From the NCBI GenBank assembly GCA_913774715.1, contig CAJYHS010000109.1, forward strand, positions 42,639 to 106,638: a DNA stretch of 64,000 nucleotides. Direction: 5' to 3'. Positions 50,624 through 61,938 of the stretch are shown here, piece by piece. The translations under genes were made by a program, and so were the position numbers. Numbering within the stretch: the first letter of the stretch is position 1; each line of letters starts with the position of its first letter. Source of the DNA: an uncultured Siphonobacter sp. GTDB taxonomy: Bacteria; Bacteroidota; Bacteroidia; Cytophagales; Spirosomataceae. Under the pieces are notes generated by a model that saw only the letters and a list, made by a program, of their open reading frames with translations, did not search any database and was not told the origin of the DNA.

Positions 50624-53101
50624 ATGAAATCCACGCTTAGCAAGTTACTCCCTCATTTACTCGCCGTTCTGGTCCTGTTTGTACTGGCTGCTCTCTATGC
50701 CTCGCCTAGCTTGCAGGGCAAAGTGCTGGGTATGCACGATATTCAGCAGGCTCAGGCCGGAGCCCAAGAACTCAACGAATTCTACAAAGCCACGGGCCGC
50801 TGGGCTCTCTGGACCAACTCTATGTTTAGCGGAATGCCTGCCTATATGGTTGCGGGCGATTATCCTTATACGTTCGTCGGTAAAACCGTTTCCATTGCGT
50901 TGTCCGTCATTCCTGAAGCCATCCGGATCATTTTCCTGATGATGCTGGGCATGTACATCTTACTGACCACGATGGGCGTTCGTCGATGGCTGGCAGTGGT
51001 GGGAGCTTTAGCTTTTGCCTTCGGTTCATACAATATGATCTTTATCAAAGCCGGTCACGTCTCTAAAATGTATGCACTGGCGTATATGCCGGGTATTCTG
51101 GCCGGGGTGATGCTGGCCCTTCGCGGGCGTTACTGGATCGGCGGAGCCGTTACTGCTCTGTTTGTCTGTCTCGAACTGGCCGCTAACCACTTGCAAATCA
51201 CCTATTACTTCGCTCTGGCTCTGGTTCCTTACATCATCATGGAAACCATTGTTCAGATTAAGGAAGGTCGTCTGAAAAATCTCATCACAGCGGGTGTGGT
51301 TCTGGCCATTGCTGCCGCCGTGGGCGTAGGCAGTTATGGCGGCCGTTTAATGGTTACGCTGGACTATACGAAGGAAACCACCCGGGGTACCTCCGAGCTT
51401 TCGCTGCCCAAACCCGCCACTCCCGGAGCCGCCGCTGCCGCAAATACTCAAAATGGGCTGGATTACAACTATGCTTTTGAATACAGCTATGGCATTGGTG
51501 AAACGTTAACACTGCTAATCCCCCGCGTTTACGGTGGTGCCTCAGCGGAGCCACTTACCACAAATTCCGAGATTTACAAGATCATGACCCAACGCGGTAT
51601 GGATCCCGCTCAGGCCAAGCAAATTGTAGAGAATGGATTTTACACCTATTGGGGTGGCTTACCCATCAACGGTGGCCCGGCCTACGCTGGAGCTGTAGTG
51701 CTTTTCCTCTTTGTATTAGGTCTGTTCATCGTTAATACCCGCGTTAAATGGTGGATTGCCGGAGCTACGCTACTCATGCTCTTCATTGCCTGGGGAAGCA
51801 ATTTTTCCGCTTTTGGTAATTTCATGTTCGATCACTTCCCGTTGTATAATAAATTCCGGGCGGTTACCATGACGTTAAGTATTGTTCAGTTTCTAGTAGC
51901 CTTACTCGCCGTTTTAGCAGTACAAAACCTGATTGACCGTAAACCTACCTTTGCTGAACTTCGCCCAGCATTGCTTGCCAGCGTCGCTTTCACAGGCGGT
52001 TTAGCCTTATTAATCTGGTTGCTGGGTCCTTCGATCCTGGAGTTACGCAAACCCAATGAAAGCGTGCAGTTGGGCCAGATGTTTGGAGATCCGGCTTTTG
52101 GCACGGAAGTACTACGTGCCCTCATCGAAGATCGTGGTTCTTTACTGCGTTCCGATTCGTTGCGTACCCTGATTTTTGTATTGATTGCCGCCGCTCTGGT
52201 TTGGTTATATGTAACTAATAAAATCAAGGAGACAATCCTGATTGTCGGCCTCGGAGCAGTCGCTTTCTTCGATTTATTCTTCGTGGATAAACGTTACTTC
52301 AATAACAAAGATTTCTCCAGCAAAAGCGAAGCTCAGGCCCGTATTAGTCCAACGCCGGTAGATGAGCAAATTCTTCAGGATAAAGGCCTGAGTTACCGGG
52401 TACTCGATAACCGAGGTTACTTCATGAGCGATGCGAGTGTATCCTATTTCCATAAATCACTTGGAGGTTACCACGCCGCCAAGCTGAAACGTTATTCGGA
52501 ATTAATGGAATATGCTCTGCCGAAAAACTTCATGGGTGTGATTAACATGCTGAATGCCAAATATGTGATTCAACGCGATCCGCAAACGAATCAGGATGTG
52601 GTTCAGCAAAACCCGGAAGCCTTGGGGAATGCCTGGTTCGTTCAGAATTACCGACTCGTGCCCAATGCTAACGAAGAAATGAAGGCGATGGAAACGCTCA
52701 ATCCTAAGCAAACGGCGGTAATTGATCAACGTTACGCAAACGACCTGAAAGGATTAACATCCATCCAGTCGGACTCAACGAATTCAATCAAACTGGTTGC
52801 TTACGAACCTGATCGGATGAAATACGAGAGCAAGGCAGGCAGTGAACAATTGGCCGTTTTCTCGGAGATTTTCTACAAAGGCAATAACGACTGGAAATCG
52901 TTTATCGACGGTAACGAAGTACCTCACATTCGGGTTGATTACCTGCTGCGGGGTTTACGCGTTCCGGCGGGTACCCACACGATTGAATTTAAATTCGATC
53001 CTCCCGTCTGGAAAAAAGGAATGACTATCGACCTGATTTCCAATATTGCCCTGATTTTGCTAGTTATTGCGGGCGTGGTTATCGAAGTTCGTAAACGATA
53101 A
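50624..53101 (+). CDS. YfhO-family polytopic membrane protein
   Basis: Large multi-TM protein (GMHDIQQAQAGAQELNEFYKATGRWALWTNSMFSGMPAYMV...) with C-terminal soluble YfhO-like domain; start trimmed from GTG at 50603 to ATG. Confidence 0.85.
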   Translation: MKSTLSKLLPHLLAVLVLFVLAALYASPSLQGKVLGMHDIQQAQAGAQELNEFYKATGRWALWTNSMFSGMPAYMVAGDYPYTFVGKTVSIALSVIPEAIRIIFLMMLGMYILLTTMGVRRWLAVVGALAFAFGSYNMIFIKAGHVSKMYALAYMPGILAGVMLALRGRYWIGGAVTALFVCLELAANHLQITYYFALALVPYIIMETIVQIKEGRLKNLITAGVVLAIAAAVGVGSYGGRLMVTLDYTKETTRGTSELSLPKPATPGAAAAANTQNGLDYNYAFEYSYGIGETLTLLIPRVYGGASAEPLTTNSEIYKIMTQRGMDPAQAKQIVENGFYTYWGGLPINGGPAYAGAVVLFLFVLGLFIVNTRVKWWIAGATLLMLFIAWGSNFSAFGNFMFDHFPLYNKFRAVTMTLSIVQFLVALLAVLAVQNLIDRKPTFAELRPALLASVAFTGGLALLIWLLGPSILELRKPNESVQLGQMFGDPAFGTEVLRALIEDRGSLLRSDSLRTLIFVLIAAALVWLYVTNKIKETILIVGLGAVAFFDLFFVDKRYFNNKDFSSKSEAQARISPTPVDEQILQDKGLSYRVLDNRGYFMSDASVSYFHKSLGGYHAAKLKRYSELMEYALPKNFMGVINMLNAKYVIQRDPQTNQDVVQQNPEALGNAWFVQNYRLVPNANEEMKAMETLNPKQTAVIDQRYANDLKGLTSIQSDSTNSIKLVAYEPDRMKYESKAGSEQLAVFSEIFYKGNNDWKSFIDGNEVPHIRVDYLLRGLRVPAGTHTIEFKFDPPVWKKGMTIDLISNIALILLVIAGVVIEVRKR

Positions 53102-53169
53102 ACTTAATCCAATGACCGTTTGAAAATGGCTGGTGCGTGCATCAGCCATTTTCCATTTAGTTGACTGGT

Positions 53170-54822
53170 ATGCTCATTACCCTGCTTCTCTGGCTTTATA
53201 TCTCTGTCCTCTGCCTAGCAGCTGGCGACCTGATTTGGCTGGGTTTCCAACGTCTGGGGCTTTCTTCTTCGAACCTCCCGATACCTGCCTTAGCTTTTAT
53301 CGGTTGGGCCGGGTTAACCAATGCCTTAGGTTATCTCTGGCTATTTAGTGCGATTGGAAGGGACGTTCACCTAGGGGTTTTAGCCGGATTGATCAGCTGG
53401 CTTATCTATCGACGTTCATATTGGTTTACCCGGATTCAGGCCATTACCTTTCCAAGGTCACTCTATTTCTGGGCAGCATTTCTGCTGGGATTTCTGGTTA
53501 TCCTTACCCGTACGACCCATCTACCCAGACTAGCTGATACGGGTGGTTATCACGCCCCAATGATTCGCTGGATTTCAGAATATGCCGTTGTCCCCGGACT
53601 GGCCAACGTGAATTACCGCTTTGGTTTTAATAATGCTTCTTTTCTCACAGAAGCTTTTTTCAGTCTTCGTTTTATAACGGGCGAGTCTTACCATGTGCTG
53701 AATGGCTGGATGATGTTCATACTTTGGGGCTGGGGACTAATCTCTTTGCTGAAGAAGCCACAGCAGACTAGTGAATGGTTAATCGTAGGTATGAGCGTTC
53801 TTTTCCTCTGGCATGCTCACTGGCGGCTGGCTTCCCCCACGCCCGATCATCCGGCCCAGCTTCTCGTCGGACTCGTCTTTTATTTGATGACCCGGCAGGT
53901 AGAAGGCTCCGGCTCCTCTTCCGAACGCTTGTTGATTGTCTGGTTAACCCTGCTGGCCTTTACCATCAAGATGAGCACGCTTGTGGCATTACTAATACCT
54001 CTGGTCTTATTTATTGATTCCATTCGAAAAAAGAACTACCGCAAAGCGGGGCTGCTGGTAAGCGTTGGTCTGCTTCCCCTGGTCTGGTGGCTGGCCGCTA
54101 ACCTGATTATGACGGGCTATATTCTTTACCCCACTACTTCGCCTTTGTTAGACTGGTTTTCTTTTGACTGGAAAGTTCCTACTGCCGTTATTGAGCAGGG
54201 CTTACTTAATCTTTCTGGCGGAACCAAATTGAGTCCAGTCAATGGTTTATTTGATTTTAGCTGGATACCTCACTGGTTCGCTTCTCAGTTAATCCCAGAT
54301 CAGGTATTGCTGATTTTCCTCTGCGGCTGGCCGCTGGCGGCGATGACGCAGTGGAAGCGAACGGTGCAGTTTCTTATACAATATCCCAACTGGTTCTGGT
54401 TATTACTGATGAGTTTTGCGGGAGTAGTCTTCTGGTTTATTACGGCTCCAGAATTCCGTTTCGGAATGGGTTTTATCGTCGCCGCTCTATTGATTGGATA
54501 CGCTCCTTTTCGCAGATCGGTTCCCTCGACGTTTAGTTTTGGAATGGTGAGCTTGCTCAGTATTGCCTTAGCTTATGCTTCCTTTAAACGGCAGCCTGCC
54601 CCTTTACTAACTCCTGATTCTTACCCGCAAGCTTCAGTGGCGGTTTACTCTCTGCCTCCGCTTCAGCTATACGTAGCCAACGACGACCCCCGGGTAGTTC
54701 ACGGCATCAAAGGGTATTGGAGTAACTGTCAGGATGCAGATTTACCCTGTAGTCCTTACTATAATCCGGCGTTGAGATTGAGGGGATCAACTCTTCAGGA
54801 TGGATTTAAAATTCAACCCTAA
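53170..54822 (+). CDS. Polytopic membrane protein (LIC_10190-like)
   Basis: Multi-TM; LADTGGYHAPMIRWISEYAVVPGLANVNYRFGFNNASFLTEAFFSL; start chosen at MLITLLLWLY. Confidence 0.65.
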   Translation: MLITLLLWLYISVLCLAAGDLIWLGFQRLGLSSSNLPIPALAFIGWAGLTNALGYLWLFSAIGRDVHLGVLAGLISWLIYRRSYWFTRIQAITFPRSLYFWAAFLLGFLVILTRTTHLPRLADTGGYHAPMIRWISEYAVVPGLANVNYRFGFNNASFLTEAFFSLRFITGESYHVLNGWMMFILWGWGLISLLKKPQQTSEWLIVGMSVLFLWHAHWRLASPTPDHPAQLLVGLVFYLMTRQVEGSGSSSERLLIVWLTLLAFTIKMSTLVALLIPLVLFIDSIRKKNYRKAGLLVSVGLLPLVWWLAANLIMTGYILYPTTSPLLDWFSFDWKVPTAVIEQGLLNLSGGTKLSPVNGLFDFSWIPHWFASQLIPDQVLLIFLCGWPLAAMTQWKRTVQFLIQYPNWFWLLLMSFAGVVFWFITAPEFRFGMGFIVAALLIGYAPFRRSVPSTFSFGMVSLLSIALAYASFKRQPAPLLTPDSYPQASVAVYSLPPLQLYVANDDPRVVHGIKGYWSNCQDADLPCSPYYNPALRLRGSTLQDGFKIQP

Positions 54823-54826
54823 GGCA

Positions 54827-54872
54827 GTAGAGACGCGACTTTATCGCGTCTGGGTAGAGGCGGTTTTGTTCT
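54827..54872. repeat. Palindromic repeat family B, copy 3
   Basis: gtagagacgcgactttatcgcgtctgggtagaggcggttttgtt; near-identical to 50293 copy. Confidence 0.85.
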
Positions 54873-54898
54873 CTCTATATTACTTAGCATCTCCCGGC

Positions 54899-54924
54899 CA
54901 GACGCGATGAAGTCGCGTCTCTAC
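54899..54924. repeat. Palindromic repeat family B, copy 4 (inverted)
   Basis: cagacgcgatgaagtcgcgtctctac. Confidence 0.88.
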
Positions 54925-54930
54925 ATGACA

Positions 54931-54962
54931 AGAAGAGGCTGATGCGAACACCAGCCTCTTCT
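54931..54962 (-). terminator. Hairpin after the OmpA-family gene
   Basis: agaagaggctg...cagcctcttct, 11-bp stem. Confidence 0.5.
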
Positions 54963-54972
54963 TGCTATTACT

Positions 54973-56217
54973 TTACTTCTTAGTTACAATCAACTCTACC
55001 CGACGATTTTGTCTTCGCTGTTGATCATTGGTTGAATTTACCAGCGGTTTTGTATCACCAAAGCCCTGCGTTTCGATACGACTGGCGTCGATACCCTTAT
55101 TTACCAAATACTGCTTTACAGTTGTAACCCGATCAATGGACAGCTTCATGTTTGCCTGAGAATCTCCAATCGCATCCGTGTGCCCTTCCAGCCGAATCTC
55201 TACCGTTGGGTTTGCTTTCAGCCATTCCACTACCTGCGTTAACCCTTCAATGGATTCGGGTAACAGGTCCGCTTTTCCCGTTTCAAAAAGAATATTTTTC
55301 AGTTCAACTTTTGCCCCTACCTCAGCCTTCAATTCTTCCGTCGGAGCTTCTTTAGGCGTAGGCTCAACGGGCGGTGAAGTAACCTCAGCCGCAACGGGTT
55401 TAGCCCCGGTGGATCTTAGGTAAAAATCCTTCTCAACCGCATTTTCCTTGACAGTTACTGTCGCCGTAGCAGACTCATAACCCGGAGCAATAACGGTTAC
55501 CTGATACGTAGCGGGCTTCACATTTTTGCGATACACCCCTGTACTACTGATGGTTTTCAAGGTGTCGTTTTTAGCTCCTGATTTTTGAAGGACGATTTGT
55601 CCGTCAATAACTTCTTTGGTCGTGGCATCATAAATCTGTCCACTCATCAAGACCGTTAAAGGAGGAATGGTTGATTCCGCGTCTTTTTTTGCCACTACCG
55701 GAGCAGGCGTTTTCGTTGACTTTTTCTTCAGAGCGGGGTTTTTTATGTGAATATGATAGAAATTCCAGCAATGCCAGTTATCCATTCCGTCGCGGCATTC
55801 GAAGAAGTTAAAATCTTCCAGCCCCGGATCGAGTCGTTCAAAATAGACAACAAATGAAACCACGTCCCCGGGACGAACATTACGCTGAGCGGGCCTTACC
55901 GGAATCCCTTCAGCCTTAATAAACTTAAACGAATAAAGCTTGCCCTTACTATTGACTCGTAAATCACTTTCAGGATCAATAGCAATGTTAGCCATCGAGG
56001 TCATGGGCATTCTCCGCAACATACTCCGCTCCTTAATACTTGGAACTGGATCTTCGTACCGCAGGGAGATAATTGTATACTGAGCCGTTAATTCTACCTT
56101 GGTAATGGTTACATCTTCGGAGGTTCGGCCCTCTACCCTTGGGTTTACCGTTACCTGAGCCTGAGCGATAGCTGCGAAAAAGAGACTGAATAGAGCGATG
56201 AATACTTGTTTTTTCAT
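54973..56217 (-). CDS. OmpA-family protein with PEGA/carboxypeptidase-regulatory-like domain
   Basis: Signal peptide; GQIYDATTKEVIDGQIVLQ; C-terminal EIRLEGHTDAIGDSQANMKLSIDRVTTVKQYLVNKGIDASRIETQGFGDTKPL. Confidence 0.92.
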   Translation of the reverse strand: MKKQVFIALFSLFFAAIAQAQVTVNPRVEGRTSEDVTITKVELTAQYTIISLRYEDPVPSIKERSMLRRMPMTSMANIAIDPESDLRVNSKGKLYSFKFIKAEGIPVRPAQRNVRPGDVVSFVVYFERLDPGLEDFNFFECRDGMDNWHCWNFYHIHIKNPALKKKSTKTPAPVVAKKDAESTIPPLTVLMSGQIYDATTKEVIDGQIVLQKSGAKNDTLKTISSTGVYRKNVKPATYQVTVIAPGYESATATVTVKENAVEKDFYLRSTGAKPVAAEVTSPPVEPTPKEAPTEELKAEVGAKVELKNILFETGKADLLPESIEGLTQVVEWLKANPTVEIRLEGHTDAIGDSQANMKLSIDRVTTVKQYLVNKGIDASRIETQGFGDTKPLVNSTNDQQRRQNRRVELIVTKK

Positions 56218-56306
56218 GGTTAAATCAGACAACTACGTACTGGTATTAACGTAAATTCAGGTTGAATATTTTTGGGTTAAATGTACTCAGGAATGGGCAA
56301 AAAAGA

Positions 56307-56348
56307 AGTCCCGCAGGTAAAGCTTACCTACGGGACTCGTCTTTTTTT
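56307..56348 (-). terminator. Terminator of atpDC
   Basis: agtcccgcaggtaa agc ttacctacgggact, 14-nt arms, flanked by A/T runs. Confidence 0.7.
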
Positions 56349-56356
56349 CTTAATCG

Positions 56357-56599
56357 TTACAGAATAGCTTCTGCCAGTACGAGGATCTTATTATTCAATA
56401 CCTCTACGACACCGCCATCTACTGTATACGTCTTCTGTCCGTCTTTCGTTTCGACAACCACGGGACCTTTACCGATCGTACTCACTAAAGGAGCGTGGTT
56501 ATTCAAAATCTGGAACGAACCCTGGGTGCCCGGAAAAGAAGCCGAAACCGCTTCACCTGCAAACACCTTTTTATCGGGAGTAATAATTTCGATGAACAT
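56357..56599 (-). CDS. atpC: F0F1 ATP synthase subunit epsilon (short form)
   Basis: MFIEIITPDKKVFAGEAVSASFPGTQGSFQILNNHAPLVSTIGKGPVVV...; 80 aa. Confidence 0.94.
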   Translation of the reverse strand: MFIEIITPDKKVFAGEAVSASFPGTQGSFQILNNHAPLVSTIGKGPVVVETKDGQKTYTVDGGVVEVLNNKILVLAEAIL

Positions 56600-56695
56600 G
56601 GTCAGTCTTCTGTTTATAGTTTTCCGTTTTCAGTTGGCTGTTTTCAGTTTACAATGCTAATCAAGAACTGTAAACTAAAAACCGAAAACTGTAAA

Positions 56696-58285
<1,590 letters not shown>

Positions 58286-58389
58286 TCAATATTGGATATT
58301 TCCGCGAAAAAAACTGAATAACTATAATAAGGTACGTAGAATTGTATTCAAAGTGAGTTCAAGGGCCTTTCTGAATGTACTTTTACCCC

Positions 58390-59253
58390 ATGCAAGAACC
58401 CGTTTTTTCTTCTTTTGTTCCAACAACCCTGAACTGCCGGGGCCGATTGGTTTCGATTCAGACACCCATAGTCATGGGTATTATCAATATCACACCCGAT
58501 TCTTTTCACGCTGGTAACCGTTTTGGCGACCCCGAAGGTATCCGGCAACGGGCCGAAAAAATGCTTTCCGATGGAGCAACCTTTCTGGACATTGGGGGAT
58601 ATTCCACCCGACCCGGAGCGGATGATGTCCCGGAAGCCGAAGAACTCCGACGGGTTTTACTGGCCGTGGAAACCATCCTCAAACACTTCCCGGATGCCTT
58701 ACTTTCCATCGATACCTTTCGGTCGAACGTGGCCCGTCAGGCTATTGACGCTGGAGCAGTCCTGGTTAATGACGTTTCTGGCGGATTGCTTGACGAAGCT
58801 ATGTTTAAGACGGTTGCCGAGCTGCAAGTCCCTTACGTACTGATGCACATGCGGGGCACTCCTCAGAATATGGCTAGCCTGAATCAGTACGAAAATCTGG
58901 TAACGGAAGTAATTGATGAGCTCTTAAGCCGGGTAACGCTGGCCCGGGAAGCAGGTATTAAAGATATCATTCTGGATCCTGGTTTTGGTTTCGCCAAAAA
59001 CGCCGATCAGAATTACGAGTTACTGGCCCAGGCCGAGGCCTTCGGCATTTTTGGATTACCGCTGTTAATTGGATTATCCCGAAAAAGTATGGTCTGGAAA
59101 AAACTGGGTATTCCTCCTTCCGAAGCTCTCAACGGAACGACAGTGTTGAATACCATCGCTCTCCAAAAGGGAGCGAGTATCTTGCGGGTACACGATGTAC
59201 GGGAGGCCATGGAAACCATTCAGATCATGCAGTGGCTAAATCGGTATAAATAA
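58390..59253 (+). CDS. folP: Dihydropteroate synthase
   Basis: VMGIINITPDSFHAGNRF..., DIGGYSTRPGADDV, LNGTTVLNTIALQKGASILRVHDVREA. Confidence 0.95.
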   Translation: MQEPVFSSFVPTTLNCRGRLVSIQTPIVMGIINITPDSFHAGNRFGDPEGIRQRAEKMLSDGATFLDIGGYSTRPGADDVPEAEELRRVLLAVETILKHFPDALLSIDTFRSNVARQAIDAGAVLVNDVSGGLLDEAMFKTVAELQVPYVLMHMRGTPQNMASLNQYENLVTEVIDELLSRVTLAREAGIKDIILDPGFGFAKNADQNYELLAQAEAFGIFGLPLLIGLSRKSMVWKKLGIPPSEALNGTTVLNTIALQKGASILRVHDVREAMETIQIMQWLNRYK

Positions 59254-59362
59254 TTCAGGTGTTTAGCGAATGAATCTCTCCTAACTGAAGGGAGTCTTTT
59301 AGACCAGTATTCCAAAGAGTCACGCAAAGAATTATCTTTAGCCCCAATTACTTTCTCCTTTC

Positions 59363-60184
59363 ATGGCAGCTACTTTTTTTCTCAACGGTGCATTTGTTCC
59401 CGAAGAACAAGCTCAAGTCAATATCACAGATTTAGGTCTGCTACGGGCCTATGGAATTTTTGATTTTTTCCGCTGTATTGACGGTAAACCCATTTTTCAG
59501 GAAGACCACCTCGACCGCTTTGCTCGTTCAGCGGAACTGATGGGTTTAACTATTCCAGCCAGCCGAGAGCAACTTCGGGAAATCATTGCCGAACTCATTC
59601 GCCTCAATCCTCATTCCTTATTAGGCTTGAAACTGGTGCTAACGGGTGGTTATTCTCCCGATGGTTTTGCTCCCGCCGAACAGTCGAATTTCTTCGTTAT
59701 TGCCAAGCCTTTCGAGTTTAAGGATCCCGAAAAAGGCCTGCACTTCATGAGCGTGGAACACCAGCGGCAACTCGCCGAAGTGAAGTCACTCGATTACCTG
59801 CTTCCCATTTATTTATTGAGGAAGCAACGCGAAATGGGAGCCGATGACGTATTATATTATGAAAACGGCCTGATCACCGAATCCTCGCGGTCGAATGTTT
59901 TCGTGGTAAAAGGTGACACGTTGATCACGCCCGCCGAAGGAATGCTACGCGGCATTACCCGGAAGCACATTCTAAGTTTTGCCCAGAAGGAACTGAAAGT
60001 GGAGGAACGCGAGGTGACCCTTGAGGAGACTTTACAGGCGGACGAATTATTTACAACCGGGTCAACCAAACGCATTGTTCCGGTTACAAAAATTGATAAT
60101 CGCCCGATTGGTTCAGGCCAGCCTGGCCCCATCACCCGTCAATTGTACGAGCGATTTTTAACGTACGAAAAAGAAACGAATTGA
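59363..60184 (+). CDS. Aminotransferase class IV (BCAT/DAAT-like)
   Basis: DLGLLRAYGIFDFFRCIDGKPIFQEDHLDRFARSAELM..., ENGLITESSRSNVFVVKGDTLITPAEGMLRGITRKHIL. Confidence 0.9.
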   Translation: MAATFFLNGAFVPEEQAQVNITDLGLLRAYGIFDFFRCIDGKPIFQEDHLDRFARSAELMGLTIPASREQLREIIAELIRLNPHSLLGLKLVLTGGYSPDGFAPAEQSNFFVIAKPFEFKDPEKGLHFMSVEHQRQLAEVKSLDYLLPIYLLRKQREMGADDVLYYENGLITESSRSNVFVVKGDTLITPAEGMLRGITRKHILSFAQKELKVEEREVTLEETLQADELFTTGSTKRIVPVTKIDNRPIGSGQPGPITRQLYERFLTYEKETN

Positions 60185-61230
60185 AGCGATTTATTGGCCT
60201 TTATCTGATTTGGGGAGCTATTTTCCAAGCCTGTGGGCAAGCTCCCCAATCTTTACCTGCCTGGCAGGCAAGCATTTGTGATAGTACTCGGCAAGTCACT
60301 AGTTTAAGCTTATACGATCTCATCAGTCCGGTTTATAAAACGGATAGCATACGCGAGCAAACCGTAGGCGTGAACCGCGTGCTGGCTTTTGTGAAAGACG
60401 AGCAGGGTACACACCATTTCCTGGGCTCTCATCGATCTGGCTCGCTCACCGACTCACTCCCTGCTCCTACCTCCCGGTTGGATAGTATGCAGCGACACGC
60501 CTATTTCACAGCCATTACGGAAGATCCCCTGTATTTATACAATCGCTGGGCCTGGCTCCTGGACACGACCCGGCAGAATTTCATTACCCGCCGCGATTCA
60601 CTGGTAGATTCTTTGCGTCGGCAGTTACCCACGTATGAAATACGGGTTATTTCTGATTTACGCAGTGCTGACTTACAAACCCGCTTACTGGGCCGGGGCC
60701 GGAGCATGGCTCCTATTTCCTTTCATCAGTTAGGCCTGGCCGCTGACTTAGGTTTTTTTCGTCGGGGCAGATTGGTGCGTAACGCCGGGCCTTATGAAGT
60801 CATTGGTGAGTTAACGCCACATTATCAGCTGATCTGGGGTGGGAATTTTGTGGGATTCATTGACCCTCCTCATTTTCAACCGTACCGAAACGCGGCTGAT
60901 TTTCTTAAGGATTTTCCATTGTTACGCTTTGAATTTGAGCCATTTTACGACCGATACCTGCAACGCGTTCAACAAAAAATTACGGCTAGTAAAGAGTTTG
61001 AAGTCGAAGACACGAAAGAGTTATTATCCATATTGAATCAATACCGAAGTCAGTTTGCCTGCCCCTGTCAGGCCATTCAGGTTCAGGATACCGCTCTTTA
61101 CAAACTTCCTCCGATTCCTGCATTATCTACTAGCGATCTAGTGATTGTAGGTGATTTGCAGACCCAGCGGTTAGGCATCTGGCGGGGAAATGAGTTACTG
61201 ATTGCCTATCGCCTTGGAATCTGGCGATAA
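60181..61230 (+). CDS. Lipoprotein with peptidase M15-like (DD-carboxypeptidase-like) domain
   Basis: TTG start overlapping preceding stop; IFQACGQAP lipobox; SFHQLGLAADLGFF and LIWGGNFVGFIDPPHFQ match M15 zinc-site spacing. Confidence 0.6.
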   Translation: MKRFIGLYLIWGAIFQACGQAPQSLPAWQASICDSTRQVTSLSLYDLISPVYKTDSIREQTVGVNRVLAFVKDEQGTHHFLGSHRSGSLTDSLPAPTSRLDSMQRHAYFTAITEDPLYLYNRWAWLLDTTRQNFITRRDSLVDSLRRQLPTYEIRVISDLRSADLQTRLLGRGRSMAPISFHQLGLAADLGFFRRGRLVRNAGPYEVIGELTPHYQLIWGGNFVGFIDPPHFQPYRNAADFLKDFPLLRFEFEPFYDRYLQRVQQKITASKEFEVEDTKELLSILNQYRSQFACPCQAIQVQDTALYKLPPIPALSTSDLVIVGDLQTQRLGIWRGNELLIAYRLGIWR

Positions 61231-61343
61231 TTTAAGGCAATAATTAAGAAAAAGTACTTATATTTCTGCCGAACCCAGGGCTGGAATAATCTTTTCAGTG
61301 ATGGTACTTCACATTTCTGTTTTCAACCTTAATTATTCGTATC

Positions 61344-61823
61344 ATGGGATTAATCTCATTCATGAAGGGCGTTGGTGAAAACCTCTTCGGCAGCAAAGAA
61401 GAAGAAACGAAAGTAGCACAGGCCAAACCCGAAGAAGTGGAACCTCTGCGGGCTGGAGCCTTGTTACAAAAGGTAAAAAGTATGGGCTTGACCTACAAAA
61501 ACTTAACCATCAAAACGGCCGGATCAACGGTAGTGCTGGAAGGGGAAGTTGATAAGCAGGAAGATGCCGAAAAAATTGCTCTGACTGTAGGTAATGTCAC
61601 TGGCGTAGAACAGGTCGACAACCGCATTCGGGTAACGGCTCCCAAGCCTGAAGCACAGTATCACACCGTCGAAAAAGGCGACTCCTTATCGAAAATTGCG
61701 GGTAAATTCTACGGCGATGTCATGAAATACCCCGTCATTTTCGAAGCAAACAAACCAATGCTAAAGGATCCCGATCTGATTTATCCCGGTCAGGTTTTAC
61801 GGATTCCTCCGCTGGAAAGCTAG
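61344..61823 (+). CDS. BON + LysM domain protein (YgaU/Kbp-like)
   Basis: BON region NLTIKTAGSTVVLEGEVDKQEDAEKIALTVGNVTGVEQVDNRI; LysM YHTVEKGDSLSKIAGKFYGDVMKYPVIFEANKPMLKDPDLIYPGQVLRIP. Confidence 0.93.
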   Translation: MGLISFMKGVGENLFGSKEEETKVAQAKPEEVEPLRAGALLQKVKSMGLTYKNLTIKTAGSTVVLEGEVDKQEDAEKIALTVGNVTGVEQVDNRIRVTAPKPEAQYHTVEKGDSLSKIAGKFYGDVMKYPVIFEANKPMLKDPDLIYPGQVLRIPPLES

Positions 61824-61842
61824 GATTATAAGTCACTTATTT

Positions 61843-61880
61843 AAACGTCCCGTTTCTTTCGAACGGGACGTTTTTGTTTT
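61843..61880 (+). terminator. Rho-independent terminator
   Basis: aaacgtcccgtt tctttcg aacgggacgtttttgttttt. Confidence 0.85.
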
Positions 61881-61938
61881 TAAACATCTTAACGCATTTT
61901 GAGCTTTATCATGAATATCCATTTAACCTCAAAGGCCC

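Noticed and set aside
51886-52227. 113-aa minus-strand ORF in the YfhO gene
   Set aside because: Antisense to a well-supported membrane protein CDS.
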